Assembly: GCA_016218905.1 (NCBI GenBank)
Contig: JACRCS010000826.1
Span: 1 to 8,191, forward strand
From: Deltaproteobacteria bacterium
Lineage (GTDB): Bacteria; Desulfobacterota_C; Deferrisomatia; Deferrisomatales; JACRMM01
DNA: 8,191 bases
Direction of reading: 5' to 3'
Shown: in pieces, positions 1 to 6,491 of the stretch
Layout: each line of letters opens with the position of its first letter
Numbering within the stretch: position 1 is the stretch's first letter
The notes under the pieces: generated by a model
Told to the model about the DNA's origin: nothing
Databases searched by the model: none
What the model saw: the letters and a program-made list of their open reading frames with translations, nothing else
Translations under genes and position numbers: made by a program

Positions 1-324
1 TCCGTGGTGCGCCACATCAGTGACCGTGTGGCGGTGATGTACCTGGGGCGAATCGTCGAGACCACGGACTGGAAGGACCTCTACGAGACGCCGCTGCACC
101 CCTACACGAAGGCCCTCTTGTCGGCGGTTCCCATCCCGGATCCGAGCGTCGAAGAGACGCGGGAGCGGATCATCCTGAAGGGGGACGTGCCGAGCCCTTT
201 GAATCCTCCGCCGGGGTGCACCTTTCATCCCCGCTGCCGGTTGGCGGACCAGGGCTGTCGGGAGGTCGCTCCTCTCCTGCGACGAGTCACTGCGGCCCAT
301 TGGGTTGCCTGCCACAAGGCGTAA
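1..324 (+). CDS. Oligopeptide/dipeptide ABC transporter ATP-binding protein, C-terminal fragment
   Basis: This is the last 107 residues of an ATPase of the OppD/OppF/DppD/DppF type. Such proteins sit on the cytoplasmic face and power peptide or nickel uptake through a pair of permeases. The fragment opens with [20 protein letters not shown], the strand and helix just after the switch-histidine (H-loop), so Walker A, the signature and Walker B lie outside the window. The oligopeptide C-terminal domain follows: [16 protein letters not shown] at about residues 32-47, then [19 protein letters not shown] at about 61-79, and a closing WVACH. These motifs are diagnostic of the family. The reading frame is open from base 1 and ends at a natural TAA. 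Whether it is the D-type or F-type subunit, and which substrate it serves, cannot be told. Permease genes would be expected upstream, since nothing downstream continues the operon. Confidence 0.93.
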   Translation, partial: SVVRHISDRVAVMYLGRIVETTDWKDLYETPLHPYTKALLSAVPIPDPSVEETRERIILKGDVPSPLNPPPGCTFHPRCRLADQGCREVAPLLRRVTAAHWVACHKA

Positions 325-342
325 GGCAGCGCGGCCGGCGGT

Positions 343-747
343 ATGCGTCGACCGGCTCGTGCCCATGTCATTCCCACCCGGACGGCGTGGCTGCAGTACC
401 CGGAAAGAGCTCCCCCGTTGAGCGCAAAGGCTTGGCTCTCTTCGCTGGCTCCCGCATCCAGATACGTATCGCTCATCACTGTCGCCGAGCTTCTCGCCGG
501 GTGCAGAAACAGGCGTGAGGAGCGCCGGGTGGAACGGGAACTGGTCTCGTATACCGTGCTTGAGCTCGACTCCGGGATCAGCCGAGGCGGGCTCGAGCTC
601 TATCGGCCATTCAGGCTGAGCCATGGCGTGGGCTTCCTCGACTGACTGATCGCCGCGACCGCATCCCATCACCGCCTGCGCCTCGCGACCCTGAACGTGA
701 AACATTTCCAGCCTTTCCCCGGCGTCGAAGCACTGGCTCCGTACTGA
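343..747 (+). pseudogene. Decayed VapC-like PIN-domain toxin with in-frame TGA
   Basis: One reading frame carries PIN-domain (VapC ribonuclease) sequence on both sides of a stop codon at 643-645. Before it are RYVSLITVAELLAGCRNRREE, holding the conserved Glu of the AEL motif, and LSHGVGFLD, holding the conserved Asp. After it comes LIAATASHHRLRLATLNVKH and a natural TGA at 745-747. Intact relatives commonly read LDCLIAATA here, so a single TGC-to-TGA change would explain the break; that is inference from the family. The N-terminal DTN/DTS strand, which supplies the first catalytic Asp, is not recognisable in any frame between 325 and 420, so the 5' end also looks lost. No antitoxin gene fits in the 18 bases after the transporter gene. 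It is most likely a dead toxin fragment. An intact vapBC pair lies about 370 bases downstream. Confidence 0.75.
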
Positions 748-1058
748 GACGCCGGTCCAGTACAAAGCAACCGGCAGCGTTTTCCGTCCAAACCGACCAG
801 CCTTCCCAAGCCCCCGCCATATGGCCTGTGACCTCCACGCCTGTCTCGGCGGTGGTGTTCATGCAACGACATGATGCTATCCGCTCATTCAGCGGTCTGG
901 CAGGGTAAGCACTGCGTCCGCGATTTCATGATCGCTCCCTCGGAGTGGGTTGCCGCTCTCTGCCGACCGGCCGTCGCGACGCGTACGCGGCCAATCACGG
1001 GGAAGATGCATCCAGGGGTGGGTTGCGGCAGGTCTGTACCACCGCGAGGCTTCATGGA
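748..1058. other. Intergenic stretch with no supported gene
   Basis: About 310 bases lie between the broken PIN gene and the vapBC promoter. The short open frames here, on both strands, encode Arg/Pro/Ser-rich sequence with no domain I recognise and no convincing ribosome binding site. A short palindrome CGCGTACGCG occurs near 978-987 but nothing surrounds it. I see no RNA gene or mobile-element end. The stretch may be debris from the same decay that damaged the PIN gene. Confidence 0.5.
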
Positions 1059-1087
1059 TTGAACGGCGTGGAGTGCGAGTATATACT
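1059..1087 (+). promoter_or_regulatory. Sigma-70 type promoter of vapBC
   Basis: TTGAAC (1059-1064) and TATACT (1082-1087) are separated by exactly 17 bases. Each box matches the sigma-70 consensus at five of six positions. The predicted start of transcription is near 1094, about 27 bases before the vapB ATG. It is the best promoter match I found in the window. Confidence 0.7.
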
Positions 1088-1100
1088 GCGTCTATATCTC
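1077..1100. promoter_or_regulatory. Imperfect dyad over the vapBC -10 box, candidate VapB operator
   Basis: GAG-T-ATATA (1077-1085) is mirrored by TATAT-CTC (1093-1100), an inverted repeat with one unpaired T and a 7-base centre. A second, nested 8-bp palindrome GTATATAC lies at 1079-1086. The dyad covers the -10 box and the predicted start of transcription. Known VapBC complexes repress their own operon by binding inverted repeats in this position through the VapB N-terminal domain. The operator role here is inferred from position and symmetry. Confidence 0.45.
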
Positions 1101-1120
1101 GGCAGGAGCAGGAGGACGTG

Positions 1121-1354
1121 ATGCAGACCGCGAAGATCTTCAAGAATGGTAACAGTCAGGCCATTCGGCTGCCGAAGGAGTTCCGCTTCGAGGGTGACGA
1201 GGTGGTCGTCAAGAAGGTGGGCGATGCCGTCATGCTCTTCCCGATACGGTATCGGGCCGAAACCCTGAAGGAAGCTTTGGATGAGTTGGAGCCGGAGTTC
1301 CGCCTCGAGCGCGAGCAGCCGGAGGAGCAGCAAGGTCGTGACTTCGACGAGTGA
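1121..1354 (+). CDS. vapB: VapB-type antitoxin, AbrB/MazE fold
   Basis: The product is a 77-residue antitoxin that would bind and neutralise the PIN toxin encoded next to it and, as a complex, repress its own promoter. The N-terminal half, [20 protein letters not shown], is the classic swapped-hairpin DNA-binding domain of VapB/VagC proteins, followed by [17 protein letters not shown] to about residue 42. The tail (about 45-77) is rich in Glu, Arg and Gln and is probably disordered until it wraps around the toxin. I chose ATG 1121, not an upstream in-frame start, because GGAGG at 1111-1115 sits five bases before it and the homology begins exactly there. A GTG immediately upstream (1118) is possible but less likely. 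The stop overlaps the toxin start as TGATG, so the two are translationally coupled. Confidence 0.9.
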   Translation: MQTAKIFKNGNSQAIRLPKEFRFEGDEVVVKKVGDAVMLFPIRYRAETLKEALDELEPEFRLEREQPEEQQGRDFDE

Positions 1355-1773
1355 TGCGTTACCTCCTCGATACCGACACCTGCATCTTCCTCATCAACCG
1401 TAAGCCGGGTTACGACGGGGTGCTGAGGCGCCTGGACGGCCTCGGTTATGGGGACGTGCTGCTTTCGGCGGTGACCTTGGCCGAGCTTCGTTTCGGAGTC
1501 GCCAAAAGCGAGAGAGGGCCTGTGAATCGAGAGAAGCTGGAGAGGTTCCTGGCTAGATTCGAAGTGGCGGATTTCGATTCTGATGCCGCAGCGGCCTACG
1601 GCTCCCTACGGGCGGATCTGGAGAAGAGAGGAACCCCGATCGGGCCGCTCGACATGTTGATCGCGGCACAGTCCCTTGCCAAAGACGCCACTCTCGTCAC
1701 GAACAACATCCGAGAATTCGCCCGCGTAGCGGGTTTGCGATGGGAGACCTGGATCGGTCCCCTACTGCCGTGA
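1354..1773 (+). CDS. vapC: VapC-type PIN-domain ribonuclease toxin
   Basis: The product is a 139-residue PIN-domain endoribonuclease, the usual size for VapC; relatives cleave tRNA or rRNA to halt translation. The catalytic acids are in place: Asp6 in LLDTDTCIF, Glu44 in LAELRFG, and Asp100 in GTPIGPLDMLIAAQ. The C-terminal LVTNNIREFARVAGLRWETW (about 114-133) is characteristic of VapC proteins paired with VagC-like antitoxins. ATG 1354 is preferred because it overlaps the vapB stop by one base; a GTG at 1351 would add one residue. There is no sign of damage, unlike the related fragment at 343-747. It is expected to be co-transcribed with vapB from the promoter at 1059-1087. Confidence 0.92.
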   Translation: MRYLLDTDTCIFLINRKPGYDGVLRRLDGLGYGDVLLSAVTLAELRFGVAKSERGPVNREKLERFLARFEVADFDSDAAAAYGSLRADLEKRGTPIGPLDMLIAAQSLAKDATLVTNNIREFARVAGLRWETWIGPLLP

Positions 1774-1829
1774 CGGGACGCCAATGGACGCTCGAGAGGC
1801 AGCGCCCGAACTCAGAACGAAAGGGACCG

Positions 1830-2633
1830 ATGAAGCAGAGACTCGCGGGCCAGAAGGCGCTTGTGACGGGGGCAAACTCCGGGATCGGGGAGGCCGTGGC
1901 GAAGGCTCTGGCGGCCGACGGGGCGGCGGTGGTCGTCAACTACGTTCGAGGATCGGAGGAAGCAGAGCGCGTCGCCTCCGAGATCCGCGCCGGCGGCGGG
2001 GAGGCGCTGGCGCTCGAGGCCGACGTGAGCGACGAGGGACAGGTTGTCGAGCTCTTCCGTCGCGCCGTCGAGGTTCTCGGCACGCTGGACATCCTGGTGA
2101 ACAACGCGGGCATTCAGCGCGATGCGCCCTTCCACGAGATGACGCTCGCCGACTGGAACCGGGTGCTGGCGGTCAACCTGACGGGGGCGTTTCTCTGCTC
2201 CCGGGAAGCCGCCCGGGAGTTCCTCCGGCGCGGCGTTCGCCCGGAGGCCTCGTGCGCGGCGGGAAAGGTCCTCTTCATCTCGTCGGTCCATGAGGTGATC
2301 CCGTGGGCCGGTCACGCCAACTACGCCGCCTCCAAGGGCGGGCTCTCGATGCTGATGAAGACCATGGCTCAAGAGCTCGCGCCGCACCGGATCCGGGTGA
2401 ACGGGATCTCCCCCGGCGCGGTCCGCACCGGAATCAACCGTACGGCATGGGAGACGCCCGAGGCCGAGCAGGCGCTCCTCCGCCTGATCCCCTACGGGCG
2501 GCTCGGCGAGCCCGCCGACATCGGGCGGGTGGCCGCGTGGCTCGCGTCGGACGAGGCTGACTACGTCACCGGGGCTTCCGTCATCGTCGACGGAGGGATG
2601 ACTCTCTATCCGTCGTTCCGCACGGGCGGCTAG
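1830..2633 (+). CDS. Short-chain dehydrogenase, glucose 1-dehydrogenase-like
   Basis: The product is a 267-residue soluble NAD(P)-dependent oxidoreductase of the classical SDR family. The nucleotide-binding motif TGANSGIG is at residues 13-20, NNAG at 91-94, the structural Asn in VNLTGAF at 116, and the catalytic Ser152, Tyr165 and Lys169 in SSVHE and YAASK. The segments SSVHEVIPW, YVTGASVIVDGGMTLYPSF and VVVNYVR closely resemble Bacillus-type glucose 1-dehydrogenase, which oxidises beta-D-glucose to gluconolactone. The real substrate could be another sugar or alcohol. ATG 1830 was chosen because the fold starts right after it (MKQRLAGQKALVTG) and a purine-rich AAGGGA precedes it. Longer in-frame starts add only unrelated sequence overlapping vapC. 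It lies 56 bases after vapC on the same strand, so read-through from the toxin operon is possible. Confidence 0.88.
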   Translation: MKQRLAGQKALVTGANSGIGEAVAKALAADGAAVVVNYVRGSEEAERVASEIRAGGGEALALEADVSDEGQVVELFRRAVEVLGTLDILVNNAGIQRDAPFHEMTLADWNRVLAVNLTGAFLCSREAAREFLRRGVRPEASCAAGKVLFISSVHEVIPWAGHANYAASKGGLSMLMKTMAQELAPHRIRVNGISPGAVRTGINRTAWETPEAEQALLRLIPYGRLGEPADIGRVAAWLASDEADYVTGASVIVDGGMTLYPSFRTGG

Positions 2634-2641
2634 GCTCGTGC

Positions 2642-2667
2642 CCATCCGGAAAGTACTTTCCGGATGG
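2642..2667. terminator. Perfect 26-bp palindrome between convergent genes, possible bidirectional terminator
   Basis: The 26 bases are perfectly self-complementary around a central GTAC; each arm begins CCATCCGGAAA. As RNA this gives an 11-bp stem with a four-base loop. It starts eight bases after the SDR stop codon and ends 12 bases beyond the stop of the minus-strand gene. TTTT follows on the plus strand only after about nine bases, and there is no T-run on the other side, so it is not a textbook intrinsic terminator. The convergent placement still favours transcript termination or 3'-end protection. A protein-binding palindrome is the alternative. Confidence 0.55.
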
Positions 2668-2679
2668 AGTCGTCGGTTT

Positions 2680-3948
2680 TCAGTATCTCTTTTCGCTGCT
2701 TTCACGGAGATGAACGCGTGCCGGCACGCCGCGTCGCCCCTGCGTTGGACGAAGATTACCTGCCGCTCGCCGACGCTGGTAGACGGCGGCGTTGCCTATC
2801 CGCACCGGCCGCGACGAGCGGTAGCCTTCGAGGTGCGGGAGCTCGAACTCGGGGAGATCGCTCGTCGCCTCTTTCCCCCTCGGCCGGTCATCCCCTCCGT
2901 GGTCTCGCGCTTGCCGCGGTCTTGGGGCTGGGCCCCCGCGCTCACGCTCCATGAAGGCCGCGGCAGCCGAGAGGAGGGCTGCAACCGCGAAGAGGAACGC
3001 GTGGACCGCCCAGGCCCACCAGACCCAGAACCCGCCACGATAGCTGGCGAGCCTTTTCCCGTACGGCGGAGTCACGACGCCCCTCTTCGCTCGCACTTGC
3101 AGGTGACCGAGAAAGCCTCCGGCCCGCTCGTCAGCGAGTGCCCTCTTAATGTACCGCTCGTACAGTTCCTCGCGTTTCAACTTCTTCCATTCTTGCGGAT
3201 ATCGCTCCACTTCCTCCGACCGAAAGAGGCGATACTCTCGGGTACCCGGGATCCATCGGCCTCTCGGCACCAGGTCATGCTGTACCCGGCTGTAGAGGCC
3301 GTCTCTCGCCACCCAGTCATAGTCTACGTAGTGCCCCCAACCGACGACGCCTGCGGCGGTAGAAAGCGCAAAGGCCAGGACTGCTCGGGGTCGCCCGAAG
3401 CGACACAGCTTTACCACGGCGACGAAATAGGCCCAGATTCCGCAGGCGATGAGGCTCGCCCAGATGTAGTCCGACTTCCCCGCCGTGAGGCCTTGCCCAT
3501 ACAAGATTCCCAGGCAGATGACGAGGACGGGGCAGCCCAACGAGAGAACGAGAGACCCGAGGATCGTCCTTTCCGAGCGGGAGGCGGCGACGCCTCTTCG
3601 TCCCTCTGAAGGAGGGCACGCCCGTTCGCGACGCGGCGGTCGCACGGGCGCGTCCGGAGGGGTTTCAGGGGGTGGAAGTGGGGGCGGGCTCGGGACCTCG
3701 CGCCTCACCTGACGCCTGCGAAAGCGCAGCAGGGCGTCTCTCGCAAAGAGAGGCCCCTCGTCTTCCGTGATCCCCATGGAGGCCAGCTTGCGGGCGGCCG
3801 CGCCTGCCACCTCCGCGTCCTCTTCGGCAAGGGTCTCCACAAGGGCCGAAACGACCCGGTACTGCGCCTCGTTGGTCAAATGCGGCCCGCGCCGCCGTCC
3901 TGCGGGTTCGAGGGCCTTCCGAAGGACGGGCAGCCCGTAAGCCCTCAA
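2680..3948 (-). CDS. Unrecognised four-helix membrane protein with HEAT-like N-terminus
   Basis: I do not recognise this family. From the first in-frame start (TTG at 3948) the product is 422 residues. Residues about 5-75 look like one or two HEAT-type helical repeats, with VVSALVETLAEEDAEV and AGAAARKLASMG. A proline-rich basic linker follows (about 82-125). Four hydrophobic helices come next at about 129-153, 161-181, 188-207 and 307-332, the last rich in Trp (GFWVWWAWAVHAF). A charged loop at 208-305 lies between helices three and four, with tyrosines and the motif WIPGTREYRLF. The C-terminal 90 residues are basic and probably disordered. Trp-rich hydrophobic segments on this strand make it far more credible than the opposite-strand frame. 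The start is uncertain: neither TTG 3948 nor the out-of-frame ATG at 4009 has a clear ribosome binding site, and a frameshift near 3950-3975 is possible. No neighbour hints at its role. Confidence 0.6.
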   Translation of the reverse strand: MRAYGLPVLRKALEPAGRRRGPHLTNEAQYRVVSALVETLAEEDAEVAGAAARKLASMGITEDEGPLFARDALLRFRRRQVRREVPSPPPLPPPETPPDAPVRPPRRERACPPSEGRRGVAASRSERTILGSLVLSLGCPVLVICLGILYGQGLTAGKSDYIWASLIACGIWAYFVAVVKLCRFGRPRAVLAFALSTAAGVVGWGHYVDYDWVARDGLYSRVQHDLVPRGRWIPGTREYRLFRSEEVERYPQEWKKLKREELYERYIKRALADERAGGFLGHLQVRAKRGVVTPPYGKRLASYRGGFWVWWAWAVHAFLFAVAALLSAAAAFMERERGGPAPRPRQARDHGGDDRPRGKEATSDLPEFELPHLEGYRSSRPVRIGNAAVYQRRRAAGNLRPTQGRRGVPARVHLRESSEKRY

Positions 3949-4221
3949 CCCAGCCGGTCTGCGTCGAGGCCGCTTTCACGGCGCTGGGGAAGCCCTTCTT
4001 TTTTCTCATCGCCCGGCAGTACTGCTTGAGCAGTCAAGGGGTCTCCTCAACGCCCCCAGTTTCCGCCTGGGAATCAGAGCAACGCAATGGGCTGCTCCCC
4101 TGTGCCCCCTGCGGCCTGCACGGCTCACCAACACCTTCATCCCCCAATCGCCACGAGCGTTCTGCCTCTGAGAACGAGCGCGCTGCCAGACCCGATGTAA
4201 GGGGACTCCTTACGCAGAAAA

Positions 4222-4235
4222 CGGGGTTTACCCCG
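4222..4235 (-). terminator. Possible minus-strand terminator-like hairpin
   Basis: A perfect CGGGG / CCCCG stem with a four-base loop is followed, when read on the minus strand, by TTTTCTG. That is the form of a weak intrinsic terminator for leftward transcripts. No minus-strand gene is visible to its right, so its target is unclear and the stem is short. Confidence 0.2.
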
Positions 4236-4298
4236 CTCAAAAGGATCCGACCCGGTAGCCTTTGGGCGGATTGACCCCCATGGCTGGAACTTTCGTCA

Positions 4299-4327
4299 CT
4301 GGCACACTCCGGACACAGGGCTATTCT
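4299..4327 (+). promoter_or_regulatory. Weak candidate promoter for the cytochrome gene
   Basis: CTGGCA (4299-4304) and TATTCT (4322-4327) are 17 bases apart and match the sigma-70 boxes at about four positions each. It lies about 100 bases before the cytochrome ATG. No better candidate was seen between 4240 and 4427, but a match of this quality can occur by chance. Confidence 0.22.
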
Positions 4328-4427
4328 GCCGAGTCAAGCGCGTTTATCTGACGAGAACCCAATGGCCGGGAGAGCGTGGAGTCGAGAAGCCTCCGCCGAC
4401 GCCGCCCGGCAGAGAGGAAGAGCGGAG

Positions 4428-4880
4428 ATGAGGAGCGTCGGCCTAACCTTCCGAGCAGCGGTGGTCCTCGGTGTCTTCGGACTCTCGGCCGCCCACGCCG
4501 TGGACCCTGCCGCGATGATCAAGTACCGCCAGAACACCATGAAGGCTGCCGCCGGTCACATGGCGGCCCTCAGCGCCATCGTCAAGGACGACGTCGGCCT
4601 CCGCACACACCTCCCTGGCCACGCCTCCGCCATTGCCGAGACGGCCGCCATGGTCTCCGATCTCTTCCCCAAAGGGTCGGAGGCGGGCGAAACCGACGCG
4701 CTCCCAGCCATCTGGGAGAAGCCGGCGGAGTTCTCGCGGGCCGCCGAGGCCGCGCGCGCCAGCGGCGCGAAGCTCGCCACGGCCGCGAGGGCGCAGAACC
4801 TGGAGGCCGTGAAGGCGGCGCAAGCCGAGCTCGGCGGCGCCTGCAAGGGCTGCCACGAGGCCTTCCGCAGGAAGAAGTGA
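4428..4880 (+). CDS. Secreted class II cytochrome c (cytochrome c'/c-556 type)
   Basis: The product is a 150-residue periplasmic haem protein. Residues 1-24 are a signal peptide: basic start MRSVGLTFR, hydrophobic AAVVLGVFGLS, and an AHA cleavage site before VDP. The mature part of about 126 residues fits the four-helix Cytochrom_C_2 family. RQNTMKAAAGHMAAL (34-48) is the typical first helix, with the Arg and Met seen in c-556 proteins. The haem site CKGCH is at 139-143, near the C-terminus, as this class requires. His143 is the axial ligand and a Met of helix one, such as Met38, may be the sixth ligand. Relatives carry electrons or bind NO/CO. ATG 4428 is supported by GAGGAAG at 4414-4420 and by the signal peptide starting there; an ATG at 4362 would add 22 residues and bury the signal. 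The next gene follows after 77 bases without a visible terminator, so the two may be co-transcribed. Confidence 0.9.
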   Translation: MRSVGLTFRAAVVLGVFGLSAAHAVDPAAMIKYRQNTMKAAAGHMAALSAIVKDDVGLRTHLPGHASAIAETAAMVSDLFPKGSEAGETDALPAIWEKPAEFSRAAEAARASGAKLATAARAQNLEAVKAAQAELGGACKGCHEAFRRKK

Positions 4881-4957
4881 TCGCATTCAACGGGCAGCGG
4901 CCACCCCGCCGAGCCGGAGGGACTCCCCGGGAGCCGCCCACAAAGAGGAGTAGGACG

Positions 4958-6367
4958 ATGAAAAGAGGAATCTATGTAGCTGCCCTATGTATAGTAGTGG
5001 GCACGGCCTCCGTCGCGGGGGCGGTGCTTCAGGCGGTGGGGCCCGCCGCCCCGATCGGGCCCGCCGCCGTCCAGTTCCCGACGTTCTACACGGACACCAA
5101 TGGGTTGTCCCTTGAGCCCTGCCTCGAGCCGCCCCTCGGCACGGCGGCCCCCGGCAAGTGCCTCCTGGGTGCCCCCTTCGCGGAGGTGGGGGGGATCCCG
5201 GACGAGTTCTTCTACTGGTCGGCCGACGCGGCACAGATCGTTGCGGGCTGCGACGGCCTCCTCGTCATGGCCCTGGAGGCGGCCTTCCAGACGGATCCTC
5301 CCGCCAACCTGCAGCAGGTCGTCTTCGGCCGCATTCGCATCCGGATCGACGCGCCGGGCCCATTCCCCGCTACCATCACCGTGAACCATCCCTTCGGATC
5401 CCAGCAGTTCGTAGTCGATGCCCTCGTCCCGGGCGGCCCCGAAGTCAACTTCACCAGCGACATCGGCACCTTCCCGGCCGTGGGCACGCCCCCCCTACCG
5501 GGGACCGAGGCGACCGTGATCGCCGCCTTTGCGGGAGCCCTCCAAGCCGGCATCGGGCCCTTCCTGACCTGGGACAACTTCGGCGCGGTCCCCGCCGACG
5601 CGCGGCTCACGGACATCAATGGAGGCCAGTACGTGGGTGACGGCGCCACCGAGCACGCGGTCGTTGGCGGTACCAACGGGAACGCCTTCACCGTCAGCGG
5701 CGGGGGCTGCAACATCAACCAGCCTCTCTTCGTGGTCTCCGGCAAGCTGGCGGCGGCCGCGCCCGCCGCGGATGCGGACGGCGACGGGGTGCCCGACGCC
5801 AACGACGCCTTCCCCGCCGATCCGGCGGTCGCGGGCGACGGGGACGGGGATGGGGCAGCGGACGCCTTCCTCCCGCTGTGTCCCACGCCCGTCCCGGCGA
5901 CACGGACACCCCCTGGGTGCTCCACTGCGGCCGAGAGGACCGCTTCCCTCACGCCCATCGACGACAACGACGACAGCGGTCTGCCGGCCCCCGCCAGTGA
6001 CGCGCTGCTCGACGGACCCACACCCGCCGAGCCTGCACTCACCGGGACCGACACGGATAACGACGGCGACGGCGTGCTCAACGCGACGGACAAGTTCCCG
6101 TCGTCCGCGATCGCCTCGGCCGACGTGGACAACGATGGGCTGCCGGATGCCTTCATCGCGACCGCTACTCCGGCCCAGATCGCCGCTTCCGGCCTCGTCC
6201 TCGACACCGCCGTCACCCCGCCCGCCCCGCCGCCCGCCGCCGGTGGTGGCGGCGGCGGTGGTGGCTGCTTCATCGACACCCTCGGTGGAGCGAGCGCCGG
6301 CCTGCCCGCGTGGCTCTTGGGTCTCGTCGCCGCGTTCGGCCTGCTCCGCCGCAAGCGGAAGGCTTAA
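4958..6367 (+). CDS. Surface protein with calcium-binding repeats and CTERM-like anchor
   Basis: The product is a 469-residue exported protein. Residues 1-22 form a signal peptide (MKRGIYVAALCIVVGTASVAG). A globular region of about 25-265 carries conserved-looking Cys at 55, 68, 98 and 251, probably disulphides; I cannot name the domain. Next come Asp-rich thrombospondin type 3-like calcium loops: DADGDGVPDANDAFP at 272-286, DGDGDGAADAF at 294-304, DTDNDGDGVLNATDKFP at 365-381 and DVDNDGLPDAF at 389-399. The tail has eight Gly (429-436), Cys437 in CFIDT, a hydrophobic helix (about 450-463) and RRKRK. This three-part layout matches protein-sorting CTERM signals, where a membrane protease cleaves and the protein is anchored or released; the exact class is not clear to me. 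ATG 4958 is backed by AGGAG at 4946-4950 and by the signal peptide. The frame is open far upstream, but that part is a shadow of the cytochrome gene. Confidence 0.85.
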   Translation: MKRGIYVAALCIVVGTASVAGAVLQAVGPAAPIGPAAVQFPTFYTDTNGLSLEPCLEPPLGTAAPGKCLLGAPFAEVGGIPDEFFYWSADAAQIVAGCDGLLVMALEAAFQTDPPANLQQVVFGRIRIRIDAPGPFPATITVNHPFGSQQFVVDALVPGGPEVNFTSDIGTFPAVGTPPLPGTEATVIAAFAGALQAGIGPFLTWDNFGAVPADARLTDINGGQYVGDGATEHAVVGGTNGNAFTVSGGGCNINQPLFVVSGKLAAAAPAADADGDGVPDANDAFPADPAVAGDGDGDGAADAFLPLCPTPVPATRTPPGCSTAAERTASLTPIDDNDDSGLPAPASDALLDGPTPAEPALTGTDTDNDGDGVLNATDKFPSSAIASADVDNDGLPDAFIATATPAQIAASGLVLDTAVTPPAPPPAAGGGGGGGGCFIDTLGGASAGLPAWLLGLVAAFGLLRRKRKA

Positions 6368-6400
6368 ACCGCGGCCGAAGGCCTACTAGCAGCTGGCCAG

Positions 6401-6434
6401 AGGAGGGCAGGGTGAAACCTGCCCTCTTCCTTTT
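6401..6434 (+). terminator. Intrinsic terminator after the surface-protein gene
   Basis: GAGGGCAGG (6403-6411) pairs perfectly with CCTGCCCTC (6418-6426) around a six-base loop. An outer A-T and a G-U pair extend the stem to 11 bp, and TTTT ends the element at 6431-6434. It begins about 33 bases after the stop codon and would end the transcript of the surface-protein gene. Confidence 0.85.
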
Positions 6435-6491
6435 GATGCATTCAGAGGCGAAGCGAGAGCGGCGTGGAAGAGGCGCTCTCGTCTTCTTCTT

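Larger units (their letters stand above)
3976..4427. other. Intergenic stretch with several short hairpins, no supported gene
   Basis: Apart from a possible frameshifted 5' extension of the minus-strand membrane protein (up to 4009), I see no gene here. The stretch holds ACTGCT/AGCAGT (4021-4034), GTAAGG/CCTTAC (4197-4213) and CGGGG/CCCCG (4222-4235) hairpins. Short open frames on both strands have no recognisable domain. The promoter of the cytochrome gene must lie toward its right end. Confidence 0.5.

Noticed and set aside
950..1120. Longer upstream start for vapB
   Set aside because: The added residues have no antitoxin homology, would include the promoter, and the ribosome binding site clearly serves ATG 1121.
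1740..1829. Longer start for the SDR gene overlapping vapC
   Set aside because: The extra 30 residues are not part of the SDR fold and come from vapC sequence in another frame.
2638..3609. Plus-strand open frame of 323 codons opposite the membrane protein
   Set aside because: Its sequence is Arg/Pro-rich with no domain, while the minus strand gives clear membrane helices; it begins inside the 3' palindrome region without a credible ribosome binding site.
3997..4009. A AAA AAG slippery heptamer on the minus strand just after ATG 4009, as a programmed frameshift
   Set aside because: A -1 shift there soon reaches a TGA near the GGTTGA at 3948, and the membrane-protein frame is itself closed by TGA at 3976-3978, so a shift at the heptamer cannot join the two frames.
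4376..4957. Upstream extension of the surface-protein frame across the cytochrome gene
   Set aside because: The extra 194 residues are Arg/Gly/Pro-rich out-of-frame cytochrome sequence and would bury the signal peptide starting at 4958.
5212..6354. Minus-strand open frame of 380 codons opposite the surface-protein gene
   Set aside because: Ser/Ala/Pro/Gly-rich shadow of the calcium-repeat gene, with no domain or start signal.
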